5,875 bases of DNA from Spirochaetaceae bacterium (GTDB lineage: Bacteria > Spirochaetota > Spirochaetia > B11-G9), in assembly GCA_030600745.1 (NCBI GenBank), contig JAUVLL010000222.1:1-5875 (forward strand), given 5' to 3'. Below the pieces are notes generated by a model. The model did not search any database. It was not told where the DNA came from and saw nothing but the letters and a program-made list of their open reading frames with translations. Positions 1 through 5,816 of the stretch are shown here, in pieces (the first letter of the stretch is position 1; the number at the start of each line of letters is the position of its first letter). The position numbers were made by a program, and so were the translations under genes.

Positions 1-540
1 CGGAGTTGTTCCAAGGGGGATATTCCACCCATGATTCCACAGAAGGGCTGTTTTTTCCTGTGCTCCGGCAACTGATATCCGAAAACTACTAATATCCTGG
101 TTGAAAATACGAGGTGATGCTATTCCTGCAATAATTTCCTCAATATCTGTATCTGTAACTGGTTTACTCTCAATTTTGCAGATATCCCCGGGAGTTGCAT
201 CAATTGGAAGCAGTTGTACTGCACCTACACAGTCACGTCCTATCTCATTCAACAGATCAAAGGGGTTAATTGATGCTGTACTAAACCTTGACTGAACCCT
301 CCTTCTAATCTCTGGGCTGTCAGGTAAAAGATTATCAAAATAAGCCTCTACAATCTGACCTTTATAGGTTAATGAGTTAACGAGAGGCAATGATAAAGAC
401 AAAGGTCTGGAAGCAGGGGAAGTAAACCATGATGCATCATAACTGAATTCATGAATACCTGTAGAGCTGATATTCCATTTACCTACAAGCTCTCCATTCA
501 TCCATATATTTAATTGTCTATCTTTAGATTTTCTACCCAT
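1..540 (-). CDS. hipA: HipA-type serine/threonine kinase toxin, N-terminal part (cut by the window edge)
   Basis: Toxin of a type II toxin-antitoxin pair. E. coli HipA is a cytoplasmic kinase that phosphorylates glutamyl-tRNA synthetase (GltX), halting translation and promoting persistence. The 180 visible residues follow E. coli HipA motif by motif: WMNGELVG (13-20), RPLSLSLPL (45-53), FDNLLPDSPEIR (68-79), PFDLLNEIGRD (93-103) with VGAV (105-108), and FRISVAGAQEKTALL (153-167). Ser156 (codon 73-75) aligns with E. coli Ser150, the autophosphorylation site in the ATP-gating loop. The HipA N1 domain and the start of the kinase domain are present. The C-terminal catalytic part, roughly 250 residues by comparison with E. 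coli, lies beyond the edge, so I cannot tell whether the gene is intact. ATG at 540 follows the hipB stop after 3 nt with no clear Shine-Dalgarno, suggesting translational coupling to hipB. The family call is very secure; activity is inferred. Confidence 0.95.
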   Translation of the reverse strand, partial: MGRKSKDRQLNIWMNGELVGKWNISSTGIHEFSYDASWFTSPASRPLSLSLPLVNSLTYKGQIVEAYFDNLLPDSPEIRRRVQSRFSTASINPFDLLNEIGRDCVGAVQLLPIDATPGDICKIESKPVTDTDIEEIIAGIASPRIFNQDISSFRISVAGAQEKTALLWNHGWNIPLGTTP

Positions 541-543
541 TTA

Positions 544-795
544 TTACCATTCCAGATTTTTTATATTCTCTGAGACAAAATCCTTTGGACGCAGAATTAT
601 TTCGAGATCAAGTGCCGAAAGAAGCTTAAAAAGGGACAGAATAGTACTTCCCTCCGGTGTTATCTCAAGAGCAGAAATTGTTTTGGGCAATAGACCAACT
701 GTTTTGCCTGCTTTTATCTGGGTAAGCTTTAAGATACTACGCCTGGCTTTAAGAATTTGTCCAAGCTGTGCTGGTGTTTGAACACAATTTTCCAT
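544..795 (-). CDS. hipB: HipB-type antitoxin, Xre-family helix-turn-helix repressor
   Basis: Antitoxin and transcriptional autorepressor of the HipBA module. In E. coli a HipB dimer binds the hip operators and sequesters HipA. The 83-aa protein carries an HTH_3/Xre domain, with LTQ at 24-26 and the recognition-helix region PKTISALE at 37-44. It continues with FKLLSALDLEIILRP (56-70), matching the helix and beta-strand that form the E. coli HipB dimer lid. The last four residues, NLEW, are identical to the end of E. coli HipB, whose unstructured tail and terminal Trp are linked to Lon degradation. Length is close to the E. coli protein (88 aa). The ATG at 795 has an AGGGG ribosome binding site 8 nt upstream. 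The gene has its own promoter and three operators, and its stop is followed by a second in-frame TAA just before hipA. Confidence 0.93.
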   Translation of the reverse strand: MENCVQTPAQLGQILKARRSILKLTQIKAGKTVGLLPKTISALEITPEGSTILSLFKLLSALDLEIILRPKDFVSENIKNLEW

Positions 796-800
796 ATTAT

Positions 801-818
801 TATCCCCTATAAGGTATA
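801..818. promoter_or_regulatory. hip operator 1 (promoter-distal, over leader)
   Basis: Imperfect palindrome with half sites TATCC and GTATA around an 8-nt centre; inner arms ATCCCCT and AAGGTAT with AT between. The frame is the same as the E. coli hip operator TATCC-N8-GGATA. It lies just downstream of the predicted transcription start and covers the hipB ribosome binding site. Binding by HipB is inferred from the match and position. Confidence 0.75.
804..808 (-). promoter_or_regulatory. Ribosome binding site of hipB, inside operator 1
   Basis: On the minus strand AGGGG lies 8 nt before the hipB ATG, which fixes the start codon. The same bases form one arm of operator 1, so the leader is short (about 24 nt from the predicted transcript start) and the operator sequence is carried into the mRNA. 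Confidence 0.7.
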
Positions 819-825
819 TACAATA

Positions 826-854
826 ATTATACCCTATAGGGGATAGTTTGTAAA
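826..854 (-). promoter_or_regulatory. hipBA promoter (sigma70 type)
   Basis: On the minus strand a TTTACA -35 (854-849) is separated by 17 bp from a perfect TATAAT -10 (831-826). Transcription should begin near 819, giving a leader of about 24 nt before hipB. Operators 1, 2 and 3 flank and overlap these elements, so negative autoregulation by HipB or HipBA is expected. No terminator is visible between the upstream methyltransferase gene and this promoter, so some read-through from the ligA operon is possible. Confidence 0.83.
828..845. promoter_or_regulatory. hip operator 2 (over the -10 and spacer)
   Basis: Best conserved of the three: TATAC-N8-GGATA with inner arms ATACCCT and AGGGGAT. It starts exactly 27 bp after operator 1. 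It overlaps part of the -10 hexamer and most of the -35/-10 spacer, so an occupied site should exclude RNA polymerase. Confidence 0.82.
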
Positions 855-872
855 TATACCCTCAAGGGTATT
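855..872. promoter_or_regulatory. hip operator 3 (just upstream of the -35)
   Basis: TATAC-N8-GTATT with perfect 7-bp inner arms ATACCCT and AGGGTAT separated by CA. It starts exactly 27 bp beyond operator 2 and abuts the -35 hexamer. It ends 17 nt before the methyltransferase stop codon, so the array fills almost the whole 94-nt gap between the two genes. Confidence 0.78.
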
Positions 873-889
873 TCCATAATACAGATAAA

Positions 890-1633
890 TCAATTCAGCT
901 TAATCCCAATTCTGCCTGTATAGTCTATTCGATTTAGAAAAACAGTTCGATTTTCGAAGTATTCATCTACAGCCTTGCGGGCTCCGTCAAAATGGCCGTA
1001 ATCATCTATTATCAGCACACCTTTTTCAACCAGTAAAGGATACAAAGTTTCAAGCTCTTCTACTGTAGAAGCATACCAATCGGTATCCAGCCGCAGGAGC
1101 GATATATTATCAGGTTTTATATCTTTGAGGGTGACAGCTACATCTCCCGGGACAAAAACAAGCATCTCCTCCGGATAACCGGACCCTAGAACATTTGCTT
1201 TTACTTCTTCAAGACCCACAGCCCAGAAACCGAAGTTATCTTTGACACCGGATCTATCCTCTTCCCATTTTTCGAGAACACTCCGGCCATTCCAGGAAAT
1301 AACATCCTCTTTTGTGGGCTTCGGCATTCCTTCATAGGTATCATAGAGATATATTTTCCGGCTTGTGTCACCAAAAAGATTCAGAGCCCTGGCAATAAGC
1401 ATGCAGGATCCGCCCTTCCAGACTCCGCATTCCACCAGATCACCTGGAATATTATTTTTTACAATATATTCCACTGCCTTAAAAAGAGAGTACCCTCTTT
1501 CAACTGATGTCATTGTATATGAATGGACTTCTTTCCAGATGGTACGGAATTCATTTTCCATATCACTTAGATATTGTTCAGGTGGAATAACTCCGTAACC
1601 TTCTTTTCGCAAATTCTTAATTGATTCATCCAT
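890..1633 (-). CDS. TylF/MycF-family SAM-dependent O-methyltransferase
   Basis: Predicted class I methyltransferase that moves a methyl group from S-adenosylmethionine to a hydroxyl, usually on a sugar; TylF and MycF methylate macrolide sugars. The 247-aa length is normal for the family. Numbering from the ATG at 1633: GDLVECGVWKGGSC (64-77) is the SAM-binding Gly-rich motif I, YLYDTYEGMPKPT (96-108) is the family signature, LLRLDTDWYAST (179-190) and IIDDYGHFDGARKAVDEYF (208-226) hold the acidic residues (D183, D185, D210, D211) that correspond to the Mg-binding and catalytic region of MycF. A TTG at 1636 could extend the protein by one residue, but ATG is preferred. The first 8 nt overlap the end of ligA, and a GGAG lies 13 nt upstream, rather far, so coupled translation is likely. 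The substrate is unknown: no glycosyltransferase or antibiotic genes are nearby, and a surface-glycan role is only a guess. Confidence 0.85.
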   Translation of the reverse strand: MDESIKNLRKEGYGVIPPEQYLSDMENEFRTIWKEVHSYTMTSVERGYSLFKAVEYIVKNNIPGDLVECGVWKGGSCMLIARALNLFGDTSRKIYLYDTYEGMPKPTKEDVISWNGRSVLEKWEEDRSGVKDNFGFWAVGLEEVKANVLGSGYPEEMLVFVPGDVAVTLKDIKPDNISLLRLDTDWYASTVEELETLYPLLVEKGVLIIDDYGHFDGARKAVDEYFENRTVFLNRIDYTGRIGIKLN

Positions 1634-3668
1634 CAAATTTCAGCATCTCCATAAATATTTTTTCGGTAACAACAGTGGTACCAAGACTTTCCGCTTTAGC
1701 AAGTTTACTACCGGCAGACTCTCCTGCAAGCAGATGAGTGGTCTTTCCAGTTACACTGGCAGTGGTCCTTCCGCCTCTTTTTTTAATCTCATCCCCTGCA
1801 AGAGAGCGGGGTTTAAAGTTTTCAAAACTCCCGGTTATACACCATGTCTGTCCATCAAATACCTGCACAAAAGAATCTTCTTCCCCTGCTTCTTCCCTAA
1901 AATTCAAACCTGAATTTTTCAGATCATCTATCAGTTTCATAACAGAAGGTGAAGAAAATTCATCCACAATTGTCTCTGCAATTCGTTCACCAATACCCTT
2001 AATTGCTTTAAGTTTTTCAACATCCCTGTCTGCGGCAATTTGGATAAGATCATCTACATCCCTGTACCCGGTATCAATAAGCAATTCTGCTACTTTTTTA
2101 CCTACTTCAGGGATCCCCAGAGATGCTAAAACCCTGTGGTAGGGCTGACCAATACTCTTTACCACACCCCCGGACAGAAGAGCAATTTTTTTTAAACCAA
2201 ACCCGGTAGCCCCTTCCAGTTTGTTATAATCAAAGTTGTAAATATCTGCAATTCCCTTTATATGACCCTGATTTATAAGGAACTCCGCAGTCTCCGGGCC
2301 AAAACTATCAATATCCATCTGATCTCTGCCGAGGAAAAAGAAGATTCTTCCCTTTATCTGAGCCGGACAATCAGTATTAACACAAAAATGATGAGCCCCT
2401 TTAATAACCAGGGGCACACCGCAGGAGGGACATTCTGATGGTATCTGCCAAATAGAATTACCTTCTTCATTTTTATCTATAACCCTCTCTACAGCAGGAA
2501 TAACATCTCCTCTTTTGGAAACAGTAACTGTATCTCCTATTGCCAGTTCAAGCAGATTTATATAATCCTGATTATGAAGGGTTACATTCGAAATTGTTGA
2601 ACCGCCGATAAGTACGGCTTCCACTCTGGCCATAGGTGTTATGCGGCCGGTTCGGCCTACCTGAATATCAATTCCCCGGATAATGGTTATCCCTTCAGGG
2701 GATTCAAATTTATAGGCAATGGCCCATCTGGGATGATGACCGGTAAATCCGAGAGCCTCCCTGACAGCCGTTTCATTAACTTTGATTACAAGACCATCAA
2801 TCTCATAAGAAAGATCTTTTCTGGCACTGATCTGATTCTCTACATAAACCGATAGAGAATCGAATTTTCCTTTAAACCATTCAGCAGGAATGTCAGATAA
2901 ATAATCAGAAGATTCTGAAAACACGCCTATTTTGTCACTTACTTTAAACCCAAGCTTTTTCAGGTACCTGAGTATCTCAACATGATCCAGCTCTCCAGTA
3001 TCAGAAAAACCCTCATAAATAAATATATCAAGAGGAATTGAGGCCACATCAATACTCCTCTTCCTCCTTAGAGTTCCTGAAGTCAGGTTCCGGGGATTGG
3101 CAAATGGAACTTCCAGTTTGGAATTCAACTTTTTAAATTCTGCCGGGGGAAGAAAAATTTCACCACGAACCACAATATCAACAGCTTCTGTCAGCCTAAG
3201 AGGCACAGATTTTATAGTTCGAACATTCGCAGTAATATCATTACCTACACTGCCGTTACCCCTGGTTGCTGCCAAATTCAATACACCATTTTGGTAATAA
3301 AGAACTATTGAAACCCCGTCAATCTTCTCTTCAACCACAAAAGAGAGGGGACAACCGGCTCTAAGAACTGTTTTATCCATCCATTCTTTGATATTTTCAA
3401 CTGTATACCCCTTATCCAGACTCAATACAGGAATAGTATGAGCTACTTCAGGAATATCATTTGATAGATCTGATCCCACTCTTACAGATGGTGAATCGGG
3501 AAGTACCAGTTCGGGGTTTTCCTTTTCAAGAGCTAAAAGTCTGTCAAACAATCGATCATATTCCAGATCACTGACAAGAGGTTTATTTTTTATATAATAT
3601 TCGTTCTGATATAAAGAAAGGAGATCAGAAAGCTTTCTGATCTCCTCTGCCAATTCGCGTTTATTCAT
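1626..3668 (-). CDS. ligA: NAD-dependent DNA ligase LigA
   Basis: Essential cytoplasmic enzyme sealing DNA nicks in replication and repair, using NAD+ to form an enzyme-AMP and then a DNA-adenylate. At 680 aa it is close to the usual 670. Domain Ia (about 1-65) has the NMN-binding pattern YYIKNKPLVSDLEYDRL (24-40). The adenylation domain has EKIDG (114-118) with catalytic Lys115, TRGNG (135-139), RGE (168-170), EIDGLVIKVN (289-298) and AYKFE (318-322). The OB fold begins near 326 and contains QVGRTGRITPMA (336-347). The zinc finger has Cys413, 416, 429 and 434. Helix-hairpin-helix repeats span about 440-585, and a BRCT domain about 600-680 with TGSF, GGRTTASVTGKTTHLLAGE and GSKLAKAESLG. ATG at 3668 comes 4 nt after the SPOR gene stop, with AGGAAGG about 11-12 nt upstream. 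All catalytic elements are intact. TRGNG and GND replace the common TRGDG and GED. Confidence 0.98.
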   Translation of the reverse strand: MNKRELAEEIRKLSDLLSLYQNEYYIKNKPLVSDLEYDRLFDRLLALEKENPELVLPDSPSVRVGSDLSNDIPEVAHTIPVLSLDKGYTVENIKEWMDKTVLRAGCPLSFVVEEKIDGVSIVLYYQNGVLNLAATRGNGSVGNDITANVRTIKSVPLRLTEAVDIVVRGEIFLPPAEFKKLNSKLEVPFANPRNLTSGTLRRKRSIDVASIPLDIFIYEGFSDTGELDHVEILRYLKKLGFKVSDKIGVFSESSDYLSDIPAEWFKGKFDSLSVYVENQISARKDLSYEIDGLVIKVNETAVREALGFTGHHPRWAIAYKFESPEGITIIRGIDIQVGRTGRITPMARVEAVLIGGSTISNVTLHNQDYINLLELAIGDTVTVSKRGDVIPAVERVIDKNEEGNSIWQIPSECPSCGVPLVIKGAHHFCVNTDCPAQIKGRIFFFLGRDQMDIDSFGPETAEFLINQGHIKGIADIYNFDYNKLEGATGFGLKKIALLSGGVVKSIGQPYHRVLASLGIPEVGKKVAELLIDTGYRDVDDLIQIAADRDVEKLKAIKGIGERIAETIVDEFSSPSVMKLIDDLKNSGLNFREEAGEEDSFVQVFDGQTWCITGSFENFKPRSLAGDEIKKRGGRTTASVTGKTTHLLAGESAGSKLAKAESLGTTVVTEKIFMEMLKFDG

Positions 3669-3672
3669 TTTA

Positions 3673-5109
3673 TCAAAGACCCTTCCTCAGAAAAGCATCC
3701 GGGTACCCGCTGGATCTAAAACTGTACAACACTGCACCACTCTCGTCAGAACCAAGAGGACCAACCATAACTTTATAGTTAAGCAAATCATCACTATCTG
3801 ATATATAAACTGTTACCGGATAAATTCCACCAATACGGCCAGCCAGATCCAGAGCAGCGTACTGTTCACGATATGCCCCAAGCTGCAGGTAATAGGAATC
3901 CTGTGCAAGGGCCCTTGTCATGTTGTATGTTGCAGCAGCTGGTATCTCATCTTCTGCGACTTCAGCTGCCCCGATCTCTTCAATATCTTTGACTGCTTCG
4001 ACTACAGCTTCATCACCGGCAACAGGAGGTCTAAGGTCTGATGGTTCAAGAACAACCTCGACATCCATCACCAATTCATCCTCTTCCGGAAGTTCAGATT
4101 TCTCATCAATCGATACCACTGAAGGAAGTATCAGACTAAGTTCTGTTTCCTCAATTTCGACTACATCAGCTGTCATGGTAACTGCAACAGGCTCTTCATC
4201 TGATAGAACTTCTTCAATTTCAACTACCGGCAGTTCAGGTAATTCTGAAACAGCTATCCCGTTTTCAGTTTCTTCCAGAATTTCAGCACTCATTGAAGTA
4301 ACTACAGGTGTATCTTCTTCCGGTACAGGCAGTTCAGGAATACTACCACTTATATCAGCAAGCTCTACTACTGCCAAAGGAACGGAAGTACTCATTCCGG
4401 TAACCAGAGGGATTTCGTCTTCCACCCCTTCCACAAACTCAGGGTCAGAAGTAACTTTAACCGGATCCGGTATTGGAAGAAGTTTATCAGGTTCAGCACT
4501 GTAAACATCTTCATCAGGCATATTTTCCACAAAAGGTATCTCATGTTCAACTTCATTAACAGAAATATCTTCAGTGACCGGAGTAATTACAGGTAATTCC
4601 GGTTCAACTTCTGTATCAGGTATAATCAGGCTCTCATCAACACCACCAAGTTCACTGTCTATATATTCCTGTATTAATGCCAGCTCAGAATCTCTGTTGG
4701 AAAGAGCAGAAGGGTTAACATCAGGATCAGGATTGTAAGAAAAATCTTCTTCTGTTCCAGGCCCGGTTGCAAGTTGTTCCGAGACACTGCCATGAAAAAT
4801 TTCCCCATACCCAAGTCCTACAGATTCCGCAGCCTCCGAAGAAAGTACAAGAAACAGATTATTGTTCTCAAGTCTCTCAAGAACTATTACATCTACAGAT
4901 TTACCTGTATCAGGGTTAGTAACTGTTACTCTGGTATTCTGAGGAAAAGCATTTGAAGCTGCATACATACCGGTTTGAGGGAGATAACCATATCTTGCAG
5001 TGGAAACACTTCCATCCCATACAGAACCAGCCGAAATAGTGGTACTTACAATCAGCATTAATAGCGTAATAATCGTTTTATATAATAATTTCATTGCCCT
5101 CAGACCCAT
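3673..5109 (-). CDS. Exported RlpA-like (double-psi beta-barrel) and SPOR-domain protein with acidic repeat linker
   Basis: Predicted periplasmic or outer-membrane protein (478 aa) binding peptidoglycan. An N-terminal signal peptide (1 to about 27, hydrophobic core 12-25, ending ISAG) is followed by an RlpA-like double-psi beta-barrel at about 33-109. Its core reads NTRVTVTNPDTGKSVDV (58-74), and LSSEAAESVGLGYGE (89-103) resembles RlpA. The expected catalytic His and Asp positions hold Ser52 and Glu78, and the TANGE-like stretch is missing, so lytic transglycosylase activity is doubtful. Residues about 165-395 are strongly acidic with degenerate repeats (EIPLVTGMS, DTPVVTSMS, EEPVAVTMT). The C-terminal SPOR domain (404-478: YYLQLGAYREQYAALDLAGR, YKVMVGPLG) would bind glycan strands lacking stem peptides, typical of division sites. 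ATG at 5109 has GGAGG 9 nt upstream; the internal Met6 lacks a well-spaced site. The stop lies 4 nt before ligA. Confidence 0.85.
   Translation of the reverse strand: MGLRAMKLLYKTIITLLMLIVSTTISAGSVWDGSVSTARYGYLPQTGMYAASNAFPQNTRVTVTNPDTGKSVDVIVLERLENNNLFLVLSSEAAESVGLGYGEIFHGSVSEQLATGPGTEEDFSYNPDPDVNPSALSNRDSELALIQEYIDSELGGVDESLIIPDTEVEPELPVITPVTEDISVNEVEHEIPFVENMPDEDVYSAEPDKLLPIPDPVKVTSDPEFVEGVEDEIPLVTGMSTSVPLAVVELADISGSIPELPVPEEDTPVVTSMSAEILEETENGIAVSELPELPVVEIEEVLSDEEPVAVTMTADVVEIEETELSLILPSVVSIDEKSELPEEDELVMDVEVVLEPSDLRPPVAGDEAVVEAVKDIEEIGAAEVAEDEIPAAATYNMTRALAQDSYYLQLGAYREQYAALDLAGRIGGIYPVTVYISDSDDLLNYKVMVGPLGSDESGAVLYSFRSSGYPDAFLRKGL
3925..4617 (-). repeat. Region coding for the acidic Pro/Glu/Val repeat linker
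   Basis: Encodes residues about 165-395 of the SPOR protein. The degenerate unit is an acidic pair, then x-P-(V/L/F)-(V/A)-x-x-M-(S/T/P), with the prolines at 192, 234, 268 and 307, so spacing is irregular (42, 34 and 39 residues). ELPV, ELPEL and IPEL segments recur between units. Low complexity on the opposite strand produces a Ser/Thr-rich open frame that is not a gene. It probably forms an extended spacer between the barrel and the SPOR domain, and may vary in length between strains. Confidence 0.6.
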
Positions 5110-5118
5110 AACTTAAGT

Positions 5119-5123
5119 CCTCC
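5119..5123 (-). promoter_or_regulatory. Ribosome binding site deciding the SPOR-protein start
   Basis: GGAGG on the minus strand is 9 nt before the ATG at 5109. The alternative ATG at 5094 (Met6) has only a GAGGG ending 2 nt upstream, too close to work well, so the longer signal-peptide form is preferred. Confidence 0.75.
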
Positions 5124-5165
5124 AGTTCTATTGTCGGGAAGATTAACTCTACATCTGAGAAGAAA

Positions 5166-5648
5166 TTACAAAAAACTAAGTGCATAACCGGCCATACTCC
5201 TTCCCATAGCTGTAACACCATTCTCAAAATCCCCTTCATCAATCCACTTTTTATCAATACTTACAGAACCTTCCTTAATAAGATCTCCGGTTGCTACCTC
5301 TATAAACTGAAATCCGGCATCGGCAGGTAAAGTAATTCCCTGTACTTCACTGTAAACCAACTTTACTTCCAGAAGGAATGCTGCCCCGCCAGACTTGGCC
5401 ATTTGCAGTGAGGCAGACTCTTTATAATGATCGAGACCAATCTCCGGTATATATCCTGAAACCCCAGCATTAAAAATGATATGCCCGGCATCAAAAAACT
5501 CATTCATAACACCACTCTCAATTAAATCATCAAACTGCTCTAAATCATCTGCAGATGCTTCTGTTATTGTATAAAGTAATATTGTTTCTGAAAAAAGTAA
5601 AAAAGGAAGACACATAAGCAACACTATTATTGTAAATTTCTTAGTCAT
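5166..5648 (-). CDS. Secreted protein of unknown function
   Basis: I do not recognise the family. The 160-aa product has a clear signal peptide: Lys3 and Lys4, a hydrophobic stretch 6-19, and likely cleavage near FS-E (20-21). Cys13 lies inside the hydrophobic core after Met, so it does not form a plausible lipobox, and a lipoprotein is unlikely. The mature part alternates short strands and helices: an acidic DDLEQFDDLIESGVMNEFFDAG (34-55), then a central IIFNAGVSGYIPEIG and LLEVKLVYSEV, and a C-terminal FQFIEVATGDLIKEGSVSID. The overall look, a short strand-first domain with a late 'V-ATGDLI-EGSV' strand pair, loosely recalls periplasmic CsgG/LpoB-type domains, but this is a weak impression. 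ATG at 5648 has GGAG 7 nt upstream. The gene ends 56 nt before the SPOR gene, so an operon and an envelope role are likely. Confidence 0.75.
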   Translation of the reverse strand: MTKKFTIIVLLMCLPFLLFSETILLYTITEASADDLEQFDDLIESGVMNEFFDAGHIIFNAGVSGYIPEIGLDHYKESASLQMAKSGGAAFLLEVKLVYSEVQGITLPADAGFQFIEVATGDLIKEGSVSIDKKWIDEGDFENGVTAMGRSMAGYALSFL

Positions 5649-5655
5649 TATTTTT

Positions 5656-5659
5656 CTCC
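5656..5659 (-). promoter_or_regulatory. Ribosome binding site of the secreted-protein gene
   Basis: GGAG on the minus strand is 7 nt before the ATG at 5648, supporting this start, which also gives a normal signal peptide. Confidence 0.65.
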
Positions 5660-5698
5660 GACAGATTTTGTTTTATTATCGGAAGAAATGATTGGGAG

Positions 5699-5704
5699 AT
5701 TATA
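5699..5704 (-). promoter_or_regulatory. Possible -10 element for the secreted protein-SPOR-ligA operon
   Basis: A perfect TATAAT on the minus strand about 50 nt before the first gene of the operon. No good -35 is found 15-18 bp upstream; TATAAA is the nearest at 17 bp. In AT-rich DNA this could be chance, so it is only a candidate. Confidence 0.3.
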
Positions 5705-5733
5705 AAAACCTAGTTGTTCTTTTTATACCTGGG

Positions 5734-5816
5734 TAAGCTTTTTGCGCTGTATCACTTTTTCTACTTAAAAAATACTTCTTATCTAATATAAGGCCAATAC
5801 CTGGCGAAAAAGCTTA
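5734..5816. repeat. Inverted repeat pair with AAGCTT cores and flanking ATACCTGG direct repeats
   Basis: The arms at 5734-5746 and 5805-5816 match over 12 bases with a single-base insertion, separated by 58 nt. ATACCTGG precedes both arms on the plus strand, giving a mixed direct and inverted layout. The loop is too long for a terminator. Function unknown. Confidence 0.45.

Noticed and set aside
718..730. 13-bp sequence CTGGGTAAGCTTT shared with 5729-5741
   Set aside because: One copy is ordinary hipB coding sequence (Lys-Leu-Thr-Gln). A 13-bp match within about 5.9 kb is expected by chance at a sizeable rate.
855..872. Inverted repeat after the methyltransferase stop as a terminator
   Set aside because: The perfect arms are 7 bp with only a 2-nt centre, too small for a hairpin loop, and no T-run follows; it fits the operator series much better.
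1738..2142. Plus-strand open frame antisense to ligA
   Set aside because: Shadow of a well-conserved ligA region; the translation has no recognisable motif.
3920..4504. Long plus-strand Ser/Thr-rich open frame (194 codons)
   Set aside because: It is antisense to the acidic repeat linker of the SPOR gene; Glu/Asp codons read backwards give Ser/Thr-rich protein. No ribosome binding site or family resemblance.
4774..4956. Plus-strand 60-codon open frame antisense to the SPOR gene barrel region
   Set aside because: Basic low-quality translation with no ribosome binding site, opposite a well-supported gene.
5700..5813. Minus-strand open frame of 37 codons with protein-like composition
   Set aside because: It has no ATG, GTG or TTG start, is preceded by a stop and overlaps the repeats; not supportable as a gene.
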